Origin: an uncultured Actinomycetes bacterium
GTDB lineage: Bacteria > Actinomycetota > Actinomycetes > Mycobacteriales > Nakamurellaceae
Length of the DNA: 64,000 nucleotides
NCBI GenBank assembly: GCA_937926105.1
Contig: CALANS010000064.1
Coordinates: 26,057 to 90,056 of the forward strand
Direction: 5' to 3'
The position numbers and the translations under genes were made by a program. Each line of letters starts with the position of its first letter. Position 1 is the first letter of the stretch. The notes beneath the pieces were generated by a model. The model saw nothing but the letters and a program-made list of their open reading frames with translations. It did no database searches and was not told the origin of the DNA. Positions 1 to 7,547 of the stretch are shown here, piece by piece.

Positions 1-291
1 CGCCGGGTCTGGTACCGGGTCCGGGCCGCCGATCCCGCCGGGCCTACGCTGGGCGCGAACGGTACCGCCCACCCCCGCAGCGTCGTGCAGGTCGGCGGGC
101 TGGCCCGGACCGATCAGGCCGGCTACGGCGCCGAGTTCGACTCGCTGGTCGCGTTAGCGGGTGCCGGCGCCGAGCAGCACGACGTCGCTGAGCATGTCGA
201 CGGCGCTGGCGGTGCCGGTGTCGGTGTCGGGGACAATGCACGAAGTGTCGACGCGGCCGGCATCGGGCCGGGGCGGACGAAGGGCGAGTGA
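1..291 (+). CDS. resB: ResB-like cytochrome c biogenesis protein, C-terminal end (partial)
   Basis: Only the last 96 codons are present; the 5' part lies before the window. ResB (Ccs1) is a membrane protein of System II cytochrome c maturation that works with CcsB/ResC to carry heme outward and attach it to apocytochromes. The visible C-terminal motif VGGLARTDQAGYGAEF is characteristic of the periplasmic tail of actinobacterial ResB. The stop codon overlaps the GTG start of ccsB (GTGA), which indicates translational coupling. The last 40 residues are a Gly/Ala-rich variable tail. The family call rests on the short motif plus the ccsB neighbour. Confidence 0.8.
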   Translation, partial: RRVWYRVRAADPAGPTLGANGTAHPRSVVQVGGLARTDQAGYGAEFDSLVALAGAGAEQHDVAEHVDGAGGAGVGVGDNARSVDAAGIGPGRTKGE

Positions 292-1343
292 CGGTGATGG
301 ACGCGAACCTGTCGGGACTGTCGGATCTGGCGTTCGAGGGCGCCGCGGCCGGCTATCTGATGGCGCTGGTGTGCCACGCGGTGGAGACCGCCTCCCGCCG
401 GGCGCGCCGGGTGGAGCCTGCCGCGGCGACGGCCGGCGTCCCCATCGGGTCCGCGGCCGCGGCCCTAGGAGGGGCCTCGGCGGGTGCGGTCGGAAGCACC
501 GCGGTGCTGGCCCCCCCGCTGAGCGGATCCGGGCAACCGGCCCCGGTCCGGCCGGCGCGGGTGCCGTTCGGGGAGCGGTTCGGCCGCGCCGCCGTCCTCG
601 TCACCGCCATCGGGTTCGCCTGCCACGTGCTCGCGTTGGTGTTCCGGGGCCTCGCCGCGCAGCGGCCGCCGTGGGGCAACATGTACGAGTTCACGCTGAT
701 GATCACCGGGGCCGCGGTGGCCAGCTGGCTGATCGTGCTGTGGCGCGCCAAGGCCCGGCTGATGGGCATCTACGTGATGACGCCGATCGTGGTGCTGGTG
801 TTCCTGGCCGGCACCGTGTTGTACACCCGGTCGGCGCCGCTGCTGCCGGTGCTGAACTCCTACTGGCTGATCATCCACGTGGCCGCGATCTCGCTGTCCT
901 CCGGCGTGCTGATGCTGTCCGGGTTGGCCTCCGCCGCGTATCTGGTACGGGACCGGCACGATCGCCGGGTCGCCGCCGCCGGCAGTGCCGGAGGTGACGC
1001 CCCCGCCGGGGTCGTCACCAGGCTCCCGTCACTGGACAAGCTGGACCGGATCGCCTACCGCAGCGCCATCGCGGCGTTTCCGTTCTACACGTTCGCGATC
1101 ATGGCCGGTGCCATGTGGGCGGAGGTCGCCTGGGGCTCCTACTGGAGTTGGGACCCGAAGGAGACCGTGGCCCTGGTCAGCTGGGTGGTCTACGCCGGGT
1201 ACCTGCACGCCCGGGCGACGGCGGGCTGGCGGGGTCGCCCCGCCGCGTGGATCAGTGTGGTGGGCCTGGCCACGATCATCTTCAACCTGTTCTTCGTGAA
1301 CATGGTGATCTCCGGCCTGCACTCCTACGCCGGGCTGAACTAG
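288..1343 (+). CDS. ccsB: Cytochrome c biogenesis protein CcsB/ResC
   Basis: 351-residue polytopic membrane protein, the heme-handling partner of ResB in System II cytochrome c maturation. The family signature is clear: WGNMYEF (about residues 129-135) and the tryptophan-rich heme-presenting motif WGSYWSWDPKET (about 282-293). Histidines suited to heme ligation occur in membrane segments (HVLAL near 113, IHVAA in the middle, LHSYAG at the C-terminus). An Ala/Gly/Pro-rich cytoplasmic stretch (about 40-90) is inserted after the first membrane segment, as in many actinobacteria. The GTG start overlaps the resB stop. Confidence 0.93.
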   Translation: MTVMDANLSGLSDLAFEGAAAGYLMALVCHAVETASRRARRVEPAAATAGVPIGSAAAALGGASAGAVGSTAVLAPPLSGSGQPAPVRPARVPFGERFGRAAVLVTAIGFACHVLALVFRGLAAQRPPWGNMYEFTLMITGAAVASWLIVLWRAKARLMGIYVMTPIVVLVFLAGTVLYTRSAPLLPVLNSYWLIIHVAAISLSSGVLMLSGLASAAYLVRDRHDRRVAAAGSAGGDAPAGVVTRLPSLDKLDRIAYRSAIAAFPFYTFAIMAGAMWAEVAWGSYWSWDPKETVALVSWVVYAGYLHARATAGWRGRPAAWISVVGLATIIFNLFFVNMVISGLHSYAGLN

Positions 1344-1349
1344 CCGATC

Positions 1350-1571
1350 TCAGCCGCTCTTGTCCTCGCCGCGCAGCCGCCGGTCGATCTCGGACAGGAA
1401 CTCCGGATCGTCGTCCGGTGCGATGATGCGGGGTGGTGTGGGGCGCTGCGGCCGGGTAGGGCGTTGGCGCGGCGGCGGAAGCCCGTCCCCGGGCTCCCGG
1501 GTGGCTCCGATGCCCCGCCAGGCGAGCACGATCACCAGGATCGTCACGGCAAAGGCAACGATGAGGTACAT
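1350..1571 (-). CDS. Small single-pass membrane protein of unknown function
   Basis: 73 residues. One N-terminal hydrophobic helix (about residues 2-18) is followed by a Pro/Arg-rich linker and an acidic C-terminus ending in a short helix (DPEFLSEIDRRLRGEDKSG). It converges with ccsB, the two stops being only 6 bases apart. Similar short membrane proteins are common beside ccsB in actinobacteria, which supports it being a real gene, but no function is known to me. A role near the cytochrome c machinery is inference from position only. Confidence 0.7.
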   Translation of the reverse strand: MYLIVAFAVTILVIVLAWRGIGATREPGDGLPPPRQRPTRPQRPTPPRIIAPDDDPEFLSEIDRRLRGEDKSG

Positions 1572-1640
1572 CGGCCACCTCCCTTGTCGCCTTCAGCCTA
1601 CGCAAGGCGCGGCACCTCGGTGACCGGGCGCCGGGAGGCC

Positions 1641-1684
1641 GGGCACTGAGACACCGCGCACTGAGGCACCGGGCACTGGACGCT
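1641..1684. repeat. Short degenerate tandem repeat, about 15-bp unit
   Basis: Two near-identical 15-bp units (GGGCACTGAGACACC, then GCGCACTGAGGCACC) are followed by a partial third (GGGCACTGGA). It lies in the non-coding gap between the small membrane gene and bldC. No function is apparent. Confidence 0.55.
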
Positions 1685-1711
1685 GGAGCGGCAGGGCACG
1701 GGGGCGAAATG

Positions 1712-1760
1712 CCACCGGCCCCCGGCCACCGCCCATAGGGCAGCGACCGGGGGCCGGTGG
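1712..1760 (-). terminator. GC-rich terminator hairpin downstream of bldC
   Basis: Perfect 14-bp inverted repeat: CCACCGGCCCCCGG (1712-1725) pairs with 1747-1760. The 21-nt loop can itself form a small GCCC/GGGC stem. It starts 10 nt after the bldC stop on the minus strand and has no clear U-tract, as is usual for actinobacterial terminators. Confidence 0.65.
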
Positions 1761-1769
1761 GATCGGTGA

Positions 1770-1994
1770 TCAGGCGCTGACGTGGGTCGCCTCGACCGTG
1801 AGGTTCGCCAGCAGGCCACGAACCTCCGACTCGCGGAACCGGCGGTGCCCGCCCGGCGTGCGGATGGAGCCGATGCGTCCGGCTGACGCCCACCGCGTGA
1901 CCGTCTTCGGATCCACGCGGAACATCAGCGCGACCTCGCCTGGGGTCAGCAATCGCTCCGTGGTTCCCGCGATCCCGGCAGTCTCAGTGCTCAC
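1770..1994 (-). CDS. bldC: BldC-family MerR-type DNA-binding protein
   Basis: 74 residues, the normal size for BldC, a stand-alone MerR-like winged helix-turn-helix without an effector domain. In Streptomyces it binds direct repeats as a head-to-tail oligomer and controls entry into development. The helix-turn-helix spans about residues 17-39 (LTPGEVALMFRVDPKTVTRW), followed by the wing SIRTPGGHRRFRESEV. The GTG start is preceded by AGGAGG at good spacing. It is transcribed leftward from the AT-rich gap at 1995-2391. Most actinobacteria, including non-sporulating ones, carry this gene, so its presence does not imply a mycelial life cycle. Confidence 0.93.
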   Translation of the reverse strand: MSTETAGIAGTTERLLTPGEVALMFRVDPKTVTRWASAGRIGSIRTPGGHRRFRESEVRGLLANLTVEATHVSA

Positions 1995-2391
1995 GTGCCA
2001 CCTCCTGTATAGGGCCCCGACTGGGCTGACCCCCGACCGGTGTCAGGCGTCCTGACCATTGTGCGCCATTCCTACCCGGTTACTCGAATCCTATCCTGCG
2101 AGTAATGAGACGATAAAGAATGATAGGACTGTATTGTCTGTCTTTACGATACATCCCTCGGAGGTGGGTCGCGTCATCACACCCAAAAGGGAGATGATGG
2201 ACACGAATGCCCGCTCTATCGACGCATTGCGATGAATATTACCGGAGTCTCGGCGCATCGTCACCCGTTCGGTCGCATAGTGCACAGTAGTCGTTGACCT
2301 GACCCTCACATCCGGCGGTCAGAGGTCGGATCGCACCCTGGTTACCATGCCCACGCGGGGCGGCGTTCCCCGCCAGGCGGTGGGAGGTCGC
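1995..2391. promoter_or_regulatory. AT-rich divergent intergenic region with inverted repeat
   Basis: A 397-bp gap between the divergent bldC and Lrp-type genes. The part from about 2080 to 2290 is clearly richer in A and T than the rest of the window. A perfect 7-bp inverted repeat TTACTCG/CGAGTAA lies at 2080-2086 and 2099-2105 (12-nt spacer), a plausible operator. TACCAT at 2343-2348 is a possible -10 for the Lrp-type gene. I see no convincing gene here. Confidence 0.45.
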
Positions 2392-2883
2392 ATGGACGCG
2401 GTGGATCGGCAGCTGGTGGATGCGCTGCGCGCCGACGGCCGAGCGAGCTATGCGGAACTGGCGCGAGCGGTGGGACTGTCCTCCTCGGCGGTTCACGAGC
2501 GGGTCACCAAGCTGGAGGCGGGCGGGACCATTCGGGGATACCGGGCGGTCGTCGACCCCGGGACGCTGGGCCTGGGCGTGACGGCACTGATCGGCATTCA
2601 GCCGGGCGAATTCGGCCGGGACGACGTGATCGCCGCGGCGCTGGAGGGCATGCCCGAAGTCGAGAGCTGCTACAGCGTGGCAGGTGACGAGGCGTTCATC
2701 GTGGTCGTGCGGGTGGCCAGTGTCGACGACCTGCACCTGTGCCTGGGACGGCTGCGCGCCATCGACGGGGTCGCCCGCACCCGGACCACGGTCGTGCTGG
2801 CCACCCGCTTCGAGGCACGTCCGGCCGGACGGGGCCCCTCGGGCGACCCGGCTGACGCTCCGCCGGCATACCCGTCGGCGTGA
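2392..2883 (+). CDS. Lrp/AsnC-family transcriptional regulator
   Basis: 163 residues. The N-terminal winged helix-turn-helix (MDAVDRQLVDALRADGRASY, then ELARAVGLSSSAVHERVTKL) is followed by an effector-binding RAM domain (GVTALIGIQPGEF, YSVAGDEAFIVVVRV). Such proteins form octamers and respond to amino acids or related metabolites. I chose the ATG at 2392 because GGGAGG sits just before it and because the family motif starts there; an upstream ATG at 2347 lacks this. The C-terminal 20 residues are a low-complexity tail. The target is unknown; no biosynthetic partner lies beside it. Confidence 0.88.
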   Translation: MDAVDRQLVDALRADGRASYAELARAVGLSSSAVHERVTKLEAGGTIRGYRAVVDPGTLGLGVTALIGIQPGEFGRDDVIAAALEGMPEVESCYSVAGDEAFIVVVRVASVDDLHLCLGRLRAIDGVARTRTTVVLATRFEARPAGRGPSGDPADAPPAYPSA

Positions 2884-2898
2884 CTACGCTGGGATCTC

Positions 2899-3228
2899 GT
2901 GGACGAGCAGCACCAGGATGCGGCCGGCGGTGCAGCGGCGGGACCGGCACCGACGGTAGACCGGGGCCGGCTGCTGCGGGCCATCGCCATCTACACCGCG
3001 ATCCGGCTGGGTCTGATGGCGGTGCTGACCGTTGCGCTGATGTGGGTGATGCCGCTGATCGTGGCGCTTGCGTTCGCCGTGGTGTTGCAACTGCCGCTGT
3101 CGCTGCTGCTGTTTCCTCGGCAACGTCACGAATTGACCGGGGCGCTCGCCCAGGCGAAGGCCCGTCGTTCCGCCGAGCGGGACCGGTTGCGGGCCGCGCT
3201 GACCGGCGAAACGTCCGACGAGGCCTGA
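2899..3228 (+). CDS. DUF4229-type two-helix membrane protein
   Basis: 109 residues with two hydrophobic helices (about 27-49 and 52-73) separated by a tight turn, then a basic, coiled C-terminal stretch (QAKARRSAERDRLRAAL). This matches the DUF4229 family, small actinobacterial membrane proteins often found near menA. The function is unknown. It starts at a GTG 15 nt after the upstream regulator gene and may be co-transcribed with it. It converges with the collagen-like gene at 3257. Confidence 0.75.
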   Translation: MDEQHQDAAGGAAAGPAPTVDRGRLLRAIAIYTAIRLGLMAVLTVALMWVMPLIVALAFAVVLQLPLSLLLFPRQRHELTGALAQAKARRSAERDRLRAALTGETSDEA

Positions 3229-3256
3229 CCTACGGGCCGCCCTCGGGTGGCGCTGA

Positions 3257-4660
3257 TCAGCCGCCGGGCCGTACCGCCAGATGCGTCAGGTATGGCACGT
3301 TCACGATGCCCACCCCCGTGCCGCGCTTCAGATCCGGCGCGACCGCCTCGATGTCGGTGCCCCCGGTGGCCACCAGCAGCCAGGAGGAGTCCGGCAGCCA
3401 GGCCAGCGACGCCGCCCCGGACCGCGGGTTGGGGGTGATCCAGCGCACCAGGGTGGACGTGTGACTGACCAGGTTGACCAGCACCAACGCGGAGACCGGC
3501 GCATCCCCCGGTGGCGGTGCCCCCGGCGGTGGTGCCGGCTGCACCGCGAGCGCCGCATGGCGGCCGTCCGGGGCGAGCGCCCCGCCCAGCACGGTGCCCT
3601 GATCGACCGGCAGCGTCACGCTGCCGATCGGCTGCCCGTCTCGCCCGACATAGCGCAACGGGCAGCGCTGGTCGGCGCCGCAGGTCCGGTAGAGGTAACC
3701 CGTGGGGCCGGCGGCGATCAGCTGCCCGGTGCCGATCTCGGTGGTCGTCGGCGCGGTGCGCGCTGGTCCCGGGCCGGTGGGCGGGTCGTCGGCCAGCGCC
3801 ACGATCCGACCGTTGGATCGGACCACCACGATCCCCCCGGCACCGTCGGAGTACGGGAAGCCGGCGTCGGGGCCGAGTGTGATGCTCCTGCCCAGGTCTC
3901 GGCCGGACTCGTCCACCAGCGTCATTGTCGTGACGTCCGACCGCCCGCCGGCCGCCGTCCATACGCTGCCTGGCACGGGGCCCGGCAGCGCCGGGCCACC
4001 GTCGGCCAGCCGGCCGGGCAGCGGGCCCGGCGGTTGACCGTCGATGACCTGGTAGCCGGGCACCCAGTCCAGCGGCCGGACGATCACCCCGTGTGGCTGG
4101 GCGATCACCGACACCGGCCCGGTGCTCTGCAGCGGGGGTAGCGGCGTGTCCACCTCGATGCCGGTGGCCAGGTCCAACCGCACCACGGTCGGCGGGTGGT
4201 GATCGGACCCCGGGCTGAAGCCGTACACCGTTACCTTCTCCTGCAGCCGGGCGAACGCGCCGGGCAGCGTGCGGGGGGTGTAGCCGGTCAGCGGGCCGGT
4301 TGACGCGCCGCCGAGGGCGGTGCGGGTGGCGAGTGCCGACGATGCCGCCGTATCGGTGACGGAAGAGGTGGCGGTGGCGCCCGATCCGGTGGGGTTCAGC
4401 GCGTGATCGGCGTCGGCGTCCCGCCCGGTCCGCCGGAGCACGGCGGTGACGGCGACCACCAACACCACCACGCCCAGCACGCCGAGCGCCCAGCGGGTCT
4501 GCAGCGGGCTACCCGGTGGCCGGCGGGCAGGGCGCGGCCCAGCGGACGTCCCCGGCCCGTCTGGCCCGCCCGGTCTGCCGGGCCCGCCCAGTCTGCCCGG
4601 GCCGCCCGGGCCGATGATTTCCGGCTGCACCCAGTCGGCCTCGTCACCGTCCTGACTCAC
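3257..4660 (-). CDS. Membrane-anchored protein with collagen-like N-terminus and propeller-like exterior domain
   Basis: 467 residues, function not recognised. Order: acidic start, then collagen-like Gly-X-Y triplets (about 17-37, GPGGPGRLGGPGRPGGPDGP), an Arg/Pro linker, one transmembrane helix (about 58-75), a Ser/Thr/Ala-rich spacer, and about 360 residues of repeated beta-strand units such as GYQVIDG, GIVVVRSNGRIVALADD and LAWLPDSSWLLVATGG that look like a WD40/NHL-type propeller. The pair of cysteines in TCGADQRC could form a disulfide outside the cell. The GTG start overlaps the stop of the 209-codon gene (4657-4660). It is the last gene of the probable menB-E-A operon. The propeller is inference from the strand pattern. 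Confidence 0.75.
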   Translation of the reverse strand: MSQDGDEADWVQPEIIGPGGPGRLGGPGRPGGPDGPGTSAGPRPARRPPGSPLQTRWALGVLGVVVLVVAVTAVLRRTGRDADADHALNPTGSGATATSSVTDTAASSALATRTALGGASTGPLTGYTPRTLPGAFARLQEKVTVYGFSPGSDHHPPTVVRLDLATGIEVDTPLPPLQSTGPVSVIAQPHGVIVRPLDWVPGYQVIDGQPPGPLPGRLADGGPALPGPVPGSVWTAAGGRSDVTTMTLVDESGRDLGRSITLGPDAGFPYSDGAGGIVVVRSNGRIVALADDPPTGPGPARTAPTTTEIGTGQLIAAGPTGYLYRTCGADQRCPLRYVGRDGQPIGSVTLPVDQGTVLGGALAPDGRHAALAVQPAPPPGAPPPGDAPVSALVLVNLVSHTSTLVRWITPNPRSGAASLAWLPDSSWLLVATGGTDIEAVAPDLKRGTGVGIVNVPYLTHLAVRPGG

Positions 4661-5286
4661 GCCAGCGCTCCGATCCGGCGGCGCAGCCAGTCGATGACGT
4701 TCTCGTCGTCCGCGATCAGGTGGTGGGTCAACAACAGATGCTGCTCGGAGAGCACCCAGGCATGCTTGGTCCGCACCCCGAGCACCGTCAGGCGCAGCTC
4801 GAACGGCCGGACCGGCCGCCGCAGATCCCGCTCCAGCGCCTCTACCAGGCCGGTCAGCCGGCCCCCGGCCGCGAGGTGGTCCCGTTTGATGCGGGGGTCG
4901 TCGCCCACCCCCTCCGCCCAGGCCAGCGCCGTCTCGTGGTGATGCCGCAGCACCACCTGCAGGGCCGGCAGCCCGGCCAGCGCGTGGAACGCCGGACCGC
5001 GCAGTTCGGCGAGCGCCGCGTCGCCCAGCGGCAGCAGGTGCTGCCACCACAGCGCCCACTGCTCGGCGGCGGCGTCCCGGTCCAGGGCATCGGCAGCCAG
5101 CGGGAGGGCAGGATGCGTCGGGCGGCGGGCCCACACCGGCCAGGTCCGGGGCCCCGGCTCCAGGGCCGGGATCGGAGGGTCCAGGCGAACCGGCAGCTGC
5201 TCGACCTCGCGCAGGTACAACGCCAGGCGCAGCACCGTCGGCTCGTCGATGGTGATGCGCCAGGTGTCCCGCCCGGCAATGAACAT
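4657..5286 (-). CDS. Conserved hypothetical protein next to menA
   Basis: 209 residues, no membrane segment, no motif I recognise. It is rich in Trp, Leu and His (for example AAEQWALWWQHLLPLGDAAL and VVLRHHHETALAWAEGVGDD) and looks like an all-helical soluble protein after a short N-terminal beta stretch (AGRDTWRITI). The ATG start is clear. Its stop overlaps the GTG of the collagen-like membrane protein by 4 bases, which indicates coupled translation and perhaps a shared function. It follows menA by 50 nt on the same strand. Confidence 0.75.
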   Translation of the reverse strand: MFIAGRDTWRITIDEPTVLRLALYLREVEQLPVRLDPPIPALEPGPRTWPVWARRPTHPALPLAADALDRDAAAEQWALWWQHLLPLGDAALAELRGPAFHALAGLPALQVVLRHHHETALAWAEGVGDDPRIKRDHLAAGGRLTGLVEALERDLRRPVRPFELRLTVLGVRTKHAWVLSEQHLLLTHHLIADDENVIDWLRRRIGALA

Positions 5287-5336
5287 GCTCGTATCGTGCC
5301 AGCACTACGCCGGCGTGCCGAGTTTCTGATGGTGGC

Positions 5337-6218
5337 CTAGCGATCCAGCAGCAGGCCGATGGCCAGCAGCACCGCGTAACAGAACTCGGTCAGCCCGGTG
5401 GCGCCCAGCACCCCGATCAGGTCGCGCCCCTTGGCACCGTGCAGCACCTGCCTGACCGGTTGCACCGCAAGCAGACCCGCCGCCAGCGCGATCAGGCACC
5501 ACGGGTGGCGCATGCCGACCACGATCACCGCCAGGAACGCCGCGGCGACCATCAGCGCATACACCCGGCGGGTCAGCGGCCCGCCCAGCAGCACCGCCAG
5601 GGTGCGCTTGCCGGACGCGGCGTCGCTGTCGATGTCGCGCAGGTTGTTGGCCACCAGCAGCGCGCAGGCCAGCAGCCCGGTGCCGATGGCCAGCGCAATG
5701 GAGGTCAGCGAGACCCGGTGCGCCAGCACGAATGTGGTGCCCAGTACCGCGACCAGCCCGAAGAATACGAACACGAACAGCTCGCCGAAGCCGGCGTAGC
5801 CGTAGGGCCGCGGCCCGCCGGTGTAGAACCACGCGGCCAGGATGCAGGCGGCCCCCACCAGGATCAGCCACCACGCCGTCGCGATCGCCAACACCAGCCC
5901 GGCCGCGGCCGCCACCGTGAAGCAGCCGAGCGCCGCCGCGCGGACCGTGCCAGCAGACGCCGCCCCGGAGCCCACCAGCCGGAACGGACCGATCCGGGTG
6001 TCACCGTCGGTGCCGCGCACACCGTCGGAGTAGTCGTTGGCGTAGTTGACGCCGACCTGCAGAGCCAGCGCCACGATCAGCGCCAGCACCGCCTTCCATG
6101 TCGAGAACGGCGCCAGTGCGGCACCGGCCCCGCATCCCACCACCACCGGGGCGATCGCCGCGGGGAGGGTGCGCGGGCGCGCCGCGGACAGCCACTGCGC
6201 TGGTTCGGCCACGAGCAC
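5337..6218 (-). CDS. menA: 1,4-dihydroxy-2-naphthoate polyprenyltransferase
   Basis: About 293 residues, a UbiA-superfamily membrane prenyltransferase that joins the polyprenyl tail to 1,4-dihydroxy-2-naphthoate to give demethylmenaquinone. Both Asp-rich Mg-diphosphate motifs are visible: NYANDYSDG (about 58-66) and NNLRDIDSD (about 191-199), between roughly nine hydrophobic helices. The open frame extends upstream through menE, so I place the start at GTG 6218, 5 bases after the menE stop; GTG 6212 is an equal alternative. The tail donor could come from the polyprenyl diphosphate synthase at 39112. Confidence 0.93.
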   Translation of the reverse strand: MLVAEPAQWLSAARPRTLPAAIAPVVVGCGAGAALAPFSTWKAVLALIVALALQVGVNYANDYSDGVRGTDGDTRIGPFRLVGSGAASAGTVRAAALGCFTVAAAAGLVLAIATAWWLILVGAACILAAWFYTGGPRPYGYAGFGELFVFVFFGLVAVLGTTFVLAHRVSLTSIALAIGTGLLACALLVANNLRDIDSDAASGKRTLAVLLGGPLTRRVYALMVAAAFLAVIVVGMRHPWCLIALAAGLLAVQPVRQVLHGAKGRDLIGVLGATGLTEFCYAVLLAIGLLLDR

Positions 6219-6223
6219 TGACC

Positions 6224-7462
6224 CTAGCCGCCACCGGCCAGCCGGCGTGCCGTCACCCGGTCCGGCTTGCCGGAGGGGAGCATCGGGATGGCGTCGACCG
6301 GCAGCACCCGCCGGGGCCGATGGCTGGCCGGCAGCTGCGCCAGCGCGGCCCGCACGGCCGCCACGTCCCAGGGCCGGTCGGCCGCCACCACCGCCGTCAC
6401 CGCCTGACCCCACTCCGGGTCCGGCGCGCCCACCACTACGGCCGCGCGCATGCCTGGCAGGTCCAGCAGCGCCGCCTCAACCACTGCCGGGGCGACCTTG
6501 ACGCCGCCGGTGACGATGATGTCGTCCAGCCGGCCGGTGACGGTGACGACGGTCGCGGCGCCGGAGCCCCGCACCTGGCCGGAGTCGGCGGTGACGAAGC
6601 TACCGGGGATTGCGAAGGCGGGGTGGCGGGGCTGCCCCCGGTAACCACGGGCGACCATGGGGCCGCTCAGCACCAGCGCCCCGGCGGGAGCCTCGGCGTC
6701 GGACGCCGTGTCGGCAATGCGGGCGGTGACGCCGTCCAGCGGCCGGCCGTCGTACACGCAGCCGCCGCAGGTCTCGGTCATCCCGTAGGTGGTGACGACG
6801 GGGATCCCGGTCTGCCGTGCCTGGGCCAGCAGCGCGGCCGGGGTGGCCGACCCGCCGACCAGGACCGCGTCGAACAGCTCCGCGGCCGCGGCGCTGGCCT
6901 CAGGGTCGGCCAACACCCGGCGCAGCTGGGTCGGCACCAGCGACACGTACCGGCGCGGGCCGGGCACGGCGCTCGCCGCGGCCAGGAAGCGCGCCGCGGT
7001 GAACGACTCGGCGGCGTTCAGCACCACCGGTTCGGTGCCGGCCGCGGCGGCGCGGAGCAGCACCTGCATTCCCGCGATGGACCAGGCCGGCAGCGCCAGC
7101 AACCAGCTACCGGGCCCGCCGAGCCTGGTTTCGGTGGCGGTGGCCGATGCGGCCAGCGCCCCCGCGTTCAGCAGCACTCCCTTGGGGGCGCCGGTGGACC
7201 CGGAGGTGGCGATCACCAGCGCGGTCGGATCAGCGTGCCCACCATCAGCGGGCCCATCCTCGCCGGGGCCCAGCGGCTCGCCGGCGCCCAGGGTCCGGGC
7301 GATCTCCCCGGCCCGCGGGTCCTCTGCCGACAGCGGGAGCAGCACCGGGCCGTCGCCGGTCAGCGCCCGAGCCAGGTCGGGCAGCAGCTCCAGGACGGCC
7401 GGTCCGGAGGGCACAGGCACCGACTGGACCAGGCGGGCGCTGGACCGCGCTCGCAGCGTCAC
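6224..7462 (-). CDS. menE: o-succinylbenzoate-CoA ligase
   Basis: About 412 residues of the ANL adenylating family; it activates o-succinylbenzoate to its CoA thioester for MenB. The nucleotide-binding loop ATSGSTGAPKG, the acceptor motif TTYGMTETCGG and the hinge region with GRLDDIIVTGGVKV are intact, and the catalytic lysine is in MLPSGKPDRV near the C-terminus. The start is uncertain. The open frame continues upstream across a hairpin that is unlikely to be coding. GTG 7462 follows AAGGGA at wide spacing, and GTG 7420 also fits the short N-terminus of actinobacterial MenE. It sits between menB and menA in one transcription unit. Confidence 0.9.
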   Translation of the reverse strand: MTLRARSSARLVQSVPVPSGPAVLELLPDLARALTGDGPVLLPLSAEDPRAGEIARTLGAGEPLGPGEDGPADGGHADPTALVIATSGSTGAPKGVLLNAGALAASATATETRLGGPGSWLLALPAWSIAGMQVLLRAAAAGTEPVVLNAAESFTAARFLAAASAVPGPRRYVSLVPTQLRRVLADPEASAAAAELFDAVLVGGSATPAALLAQARQTGIPVVTTYGMTETCGGCVYDGRPLDGVTARIADTASDAEAPAGALVLSGPMVARGYRGQPRHPAFAIPGSFVTADSGQVRGSGAATVVTVTGRLDDIIVTGGVKVAPAVVEAALLDLPGMRAAVVVGAPDPEWGQAVTAVVAADRPWDVAAVRAALAQLPASHRPRRVLPVDAIPMLPSGKPDRVTARRLAGGG

Positions 7463-7480
7463 CGCCGCCACGATCCCTTG

Positions 7481-7534
7481 CGCGCTTGTGAGTCTGAGGT
7501 GGCGCCATATCGCCATGTAGGGCTCACAAGCGCG
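7481..7534. promoter_or_regulatory. Long nested hairpin between menB and menE
   Basis: Perfect 12-bp inverted repeat CGCGCTTGTGAG (7481-7492) with CTCACAAGCGCG (7523-7534). Its 30-nt loop contains a second stem, TGGCG (7500-7504) with CGCCA (7511-7515). It begins 13 nt after the menB stop on the minus strand and ends just before the likely menE start. There is no U-tract, so it may be an mRNA stabiliser, an attenuator or a small repeat element rather than a simple terminator. Confidence 0.65.
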
Positions 7535-7547
7535 GGAAACCGGGGGA

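Noticed and set aside
2091..2309. 72-codon minus-strand ORF in the AT-rich gap
   Set aside because: No ribosome site and no recognisable motif; its sequence is better explained as regulatory DNA.
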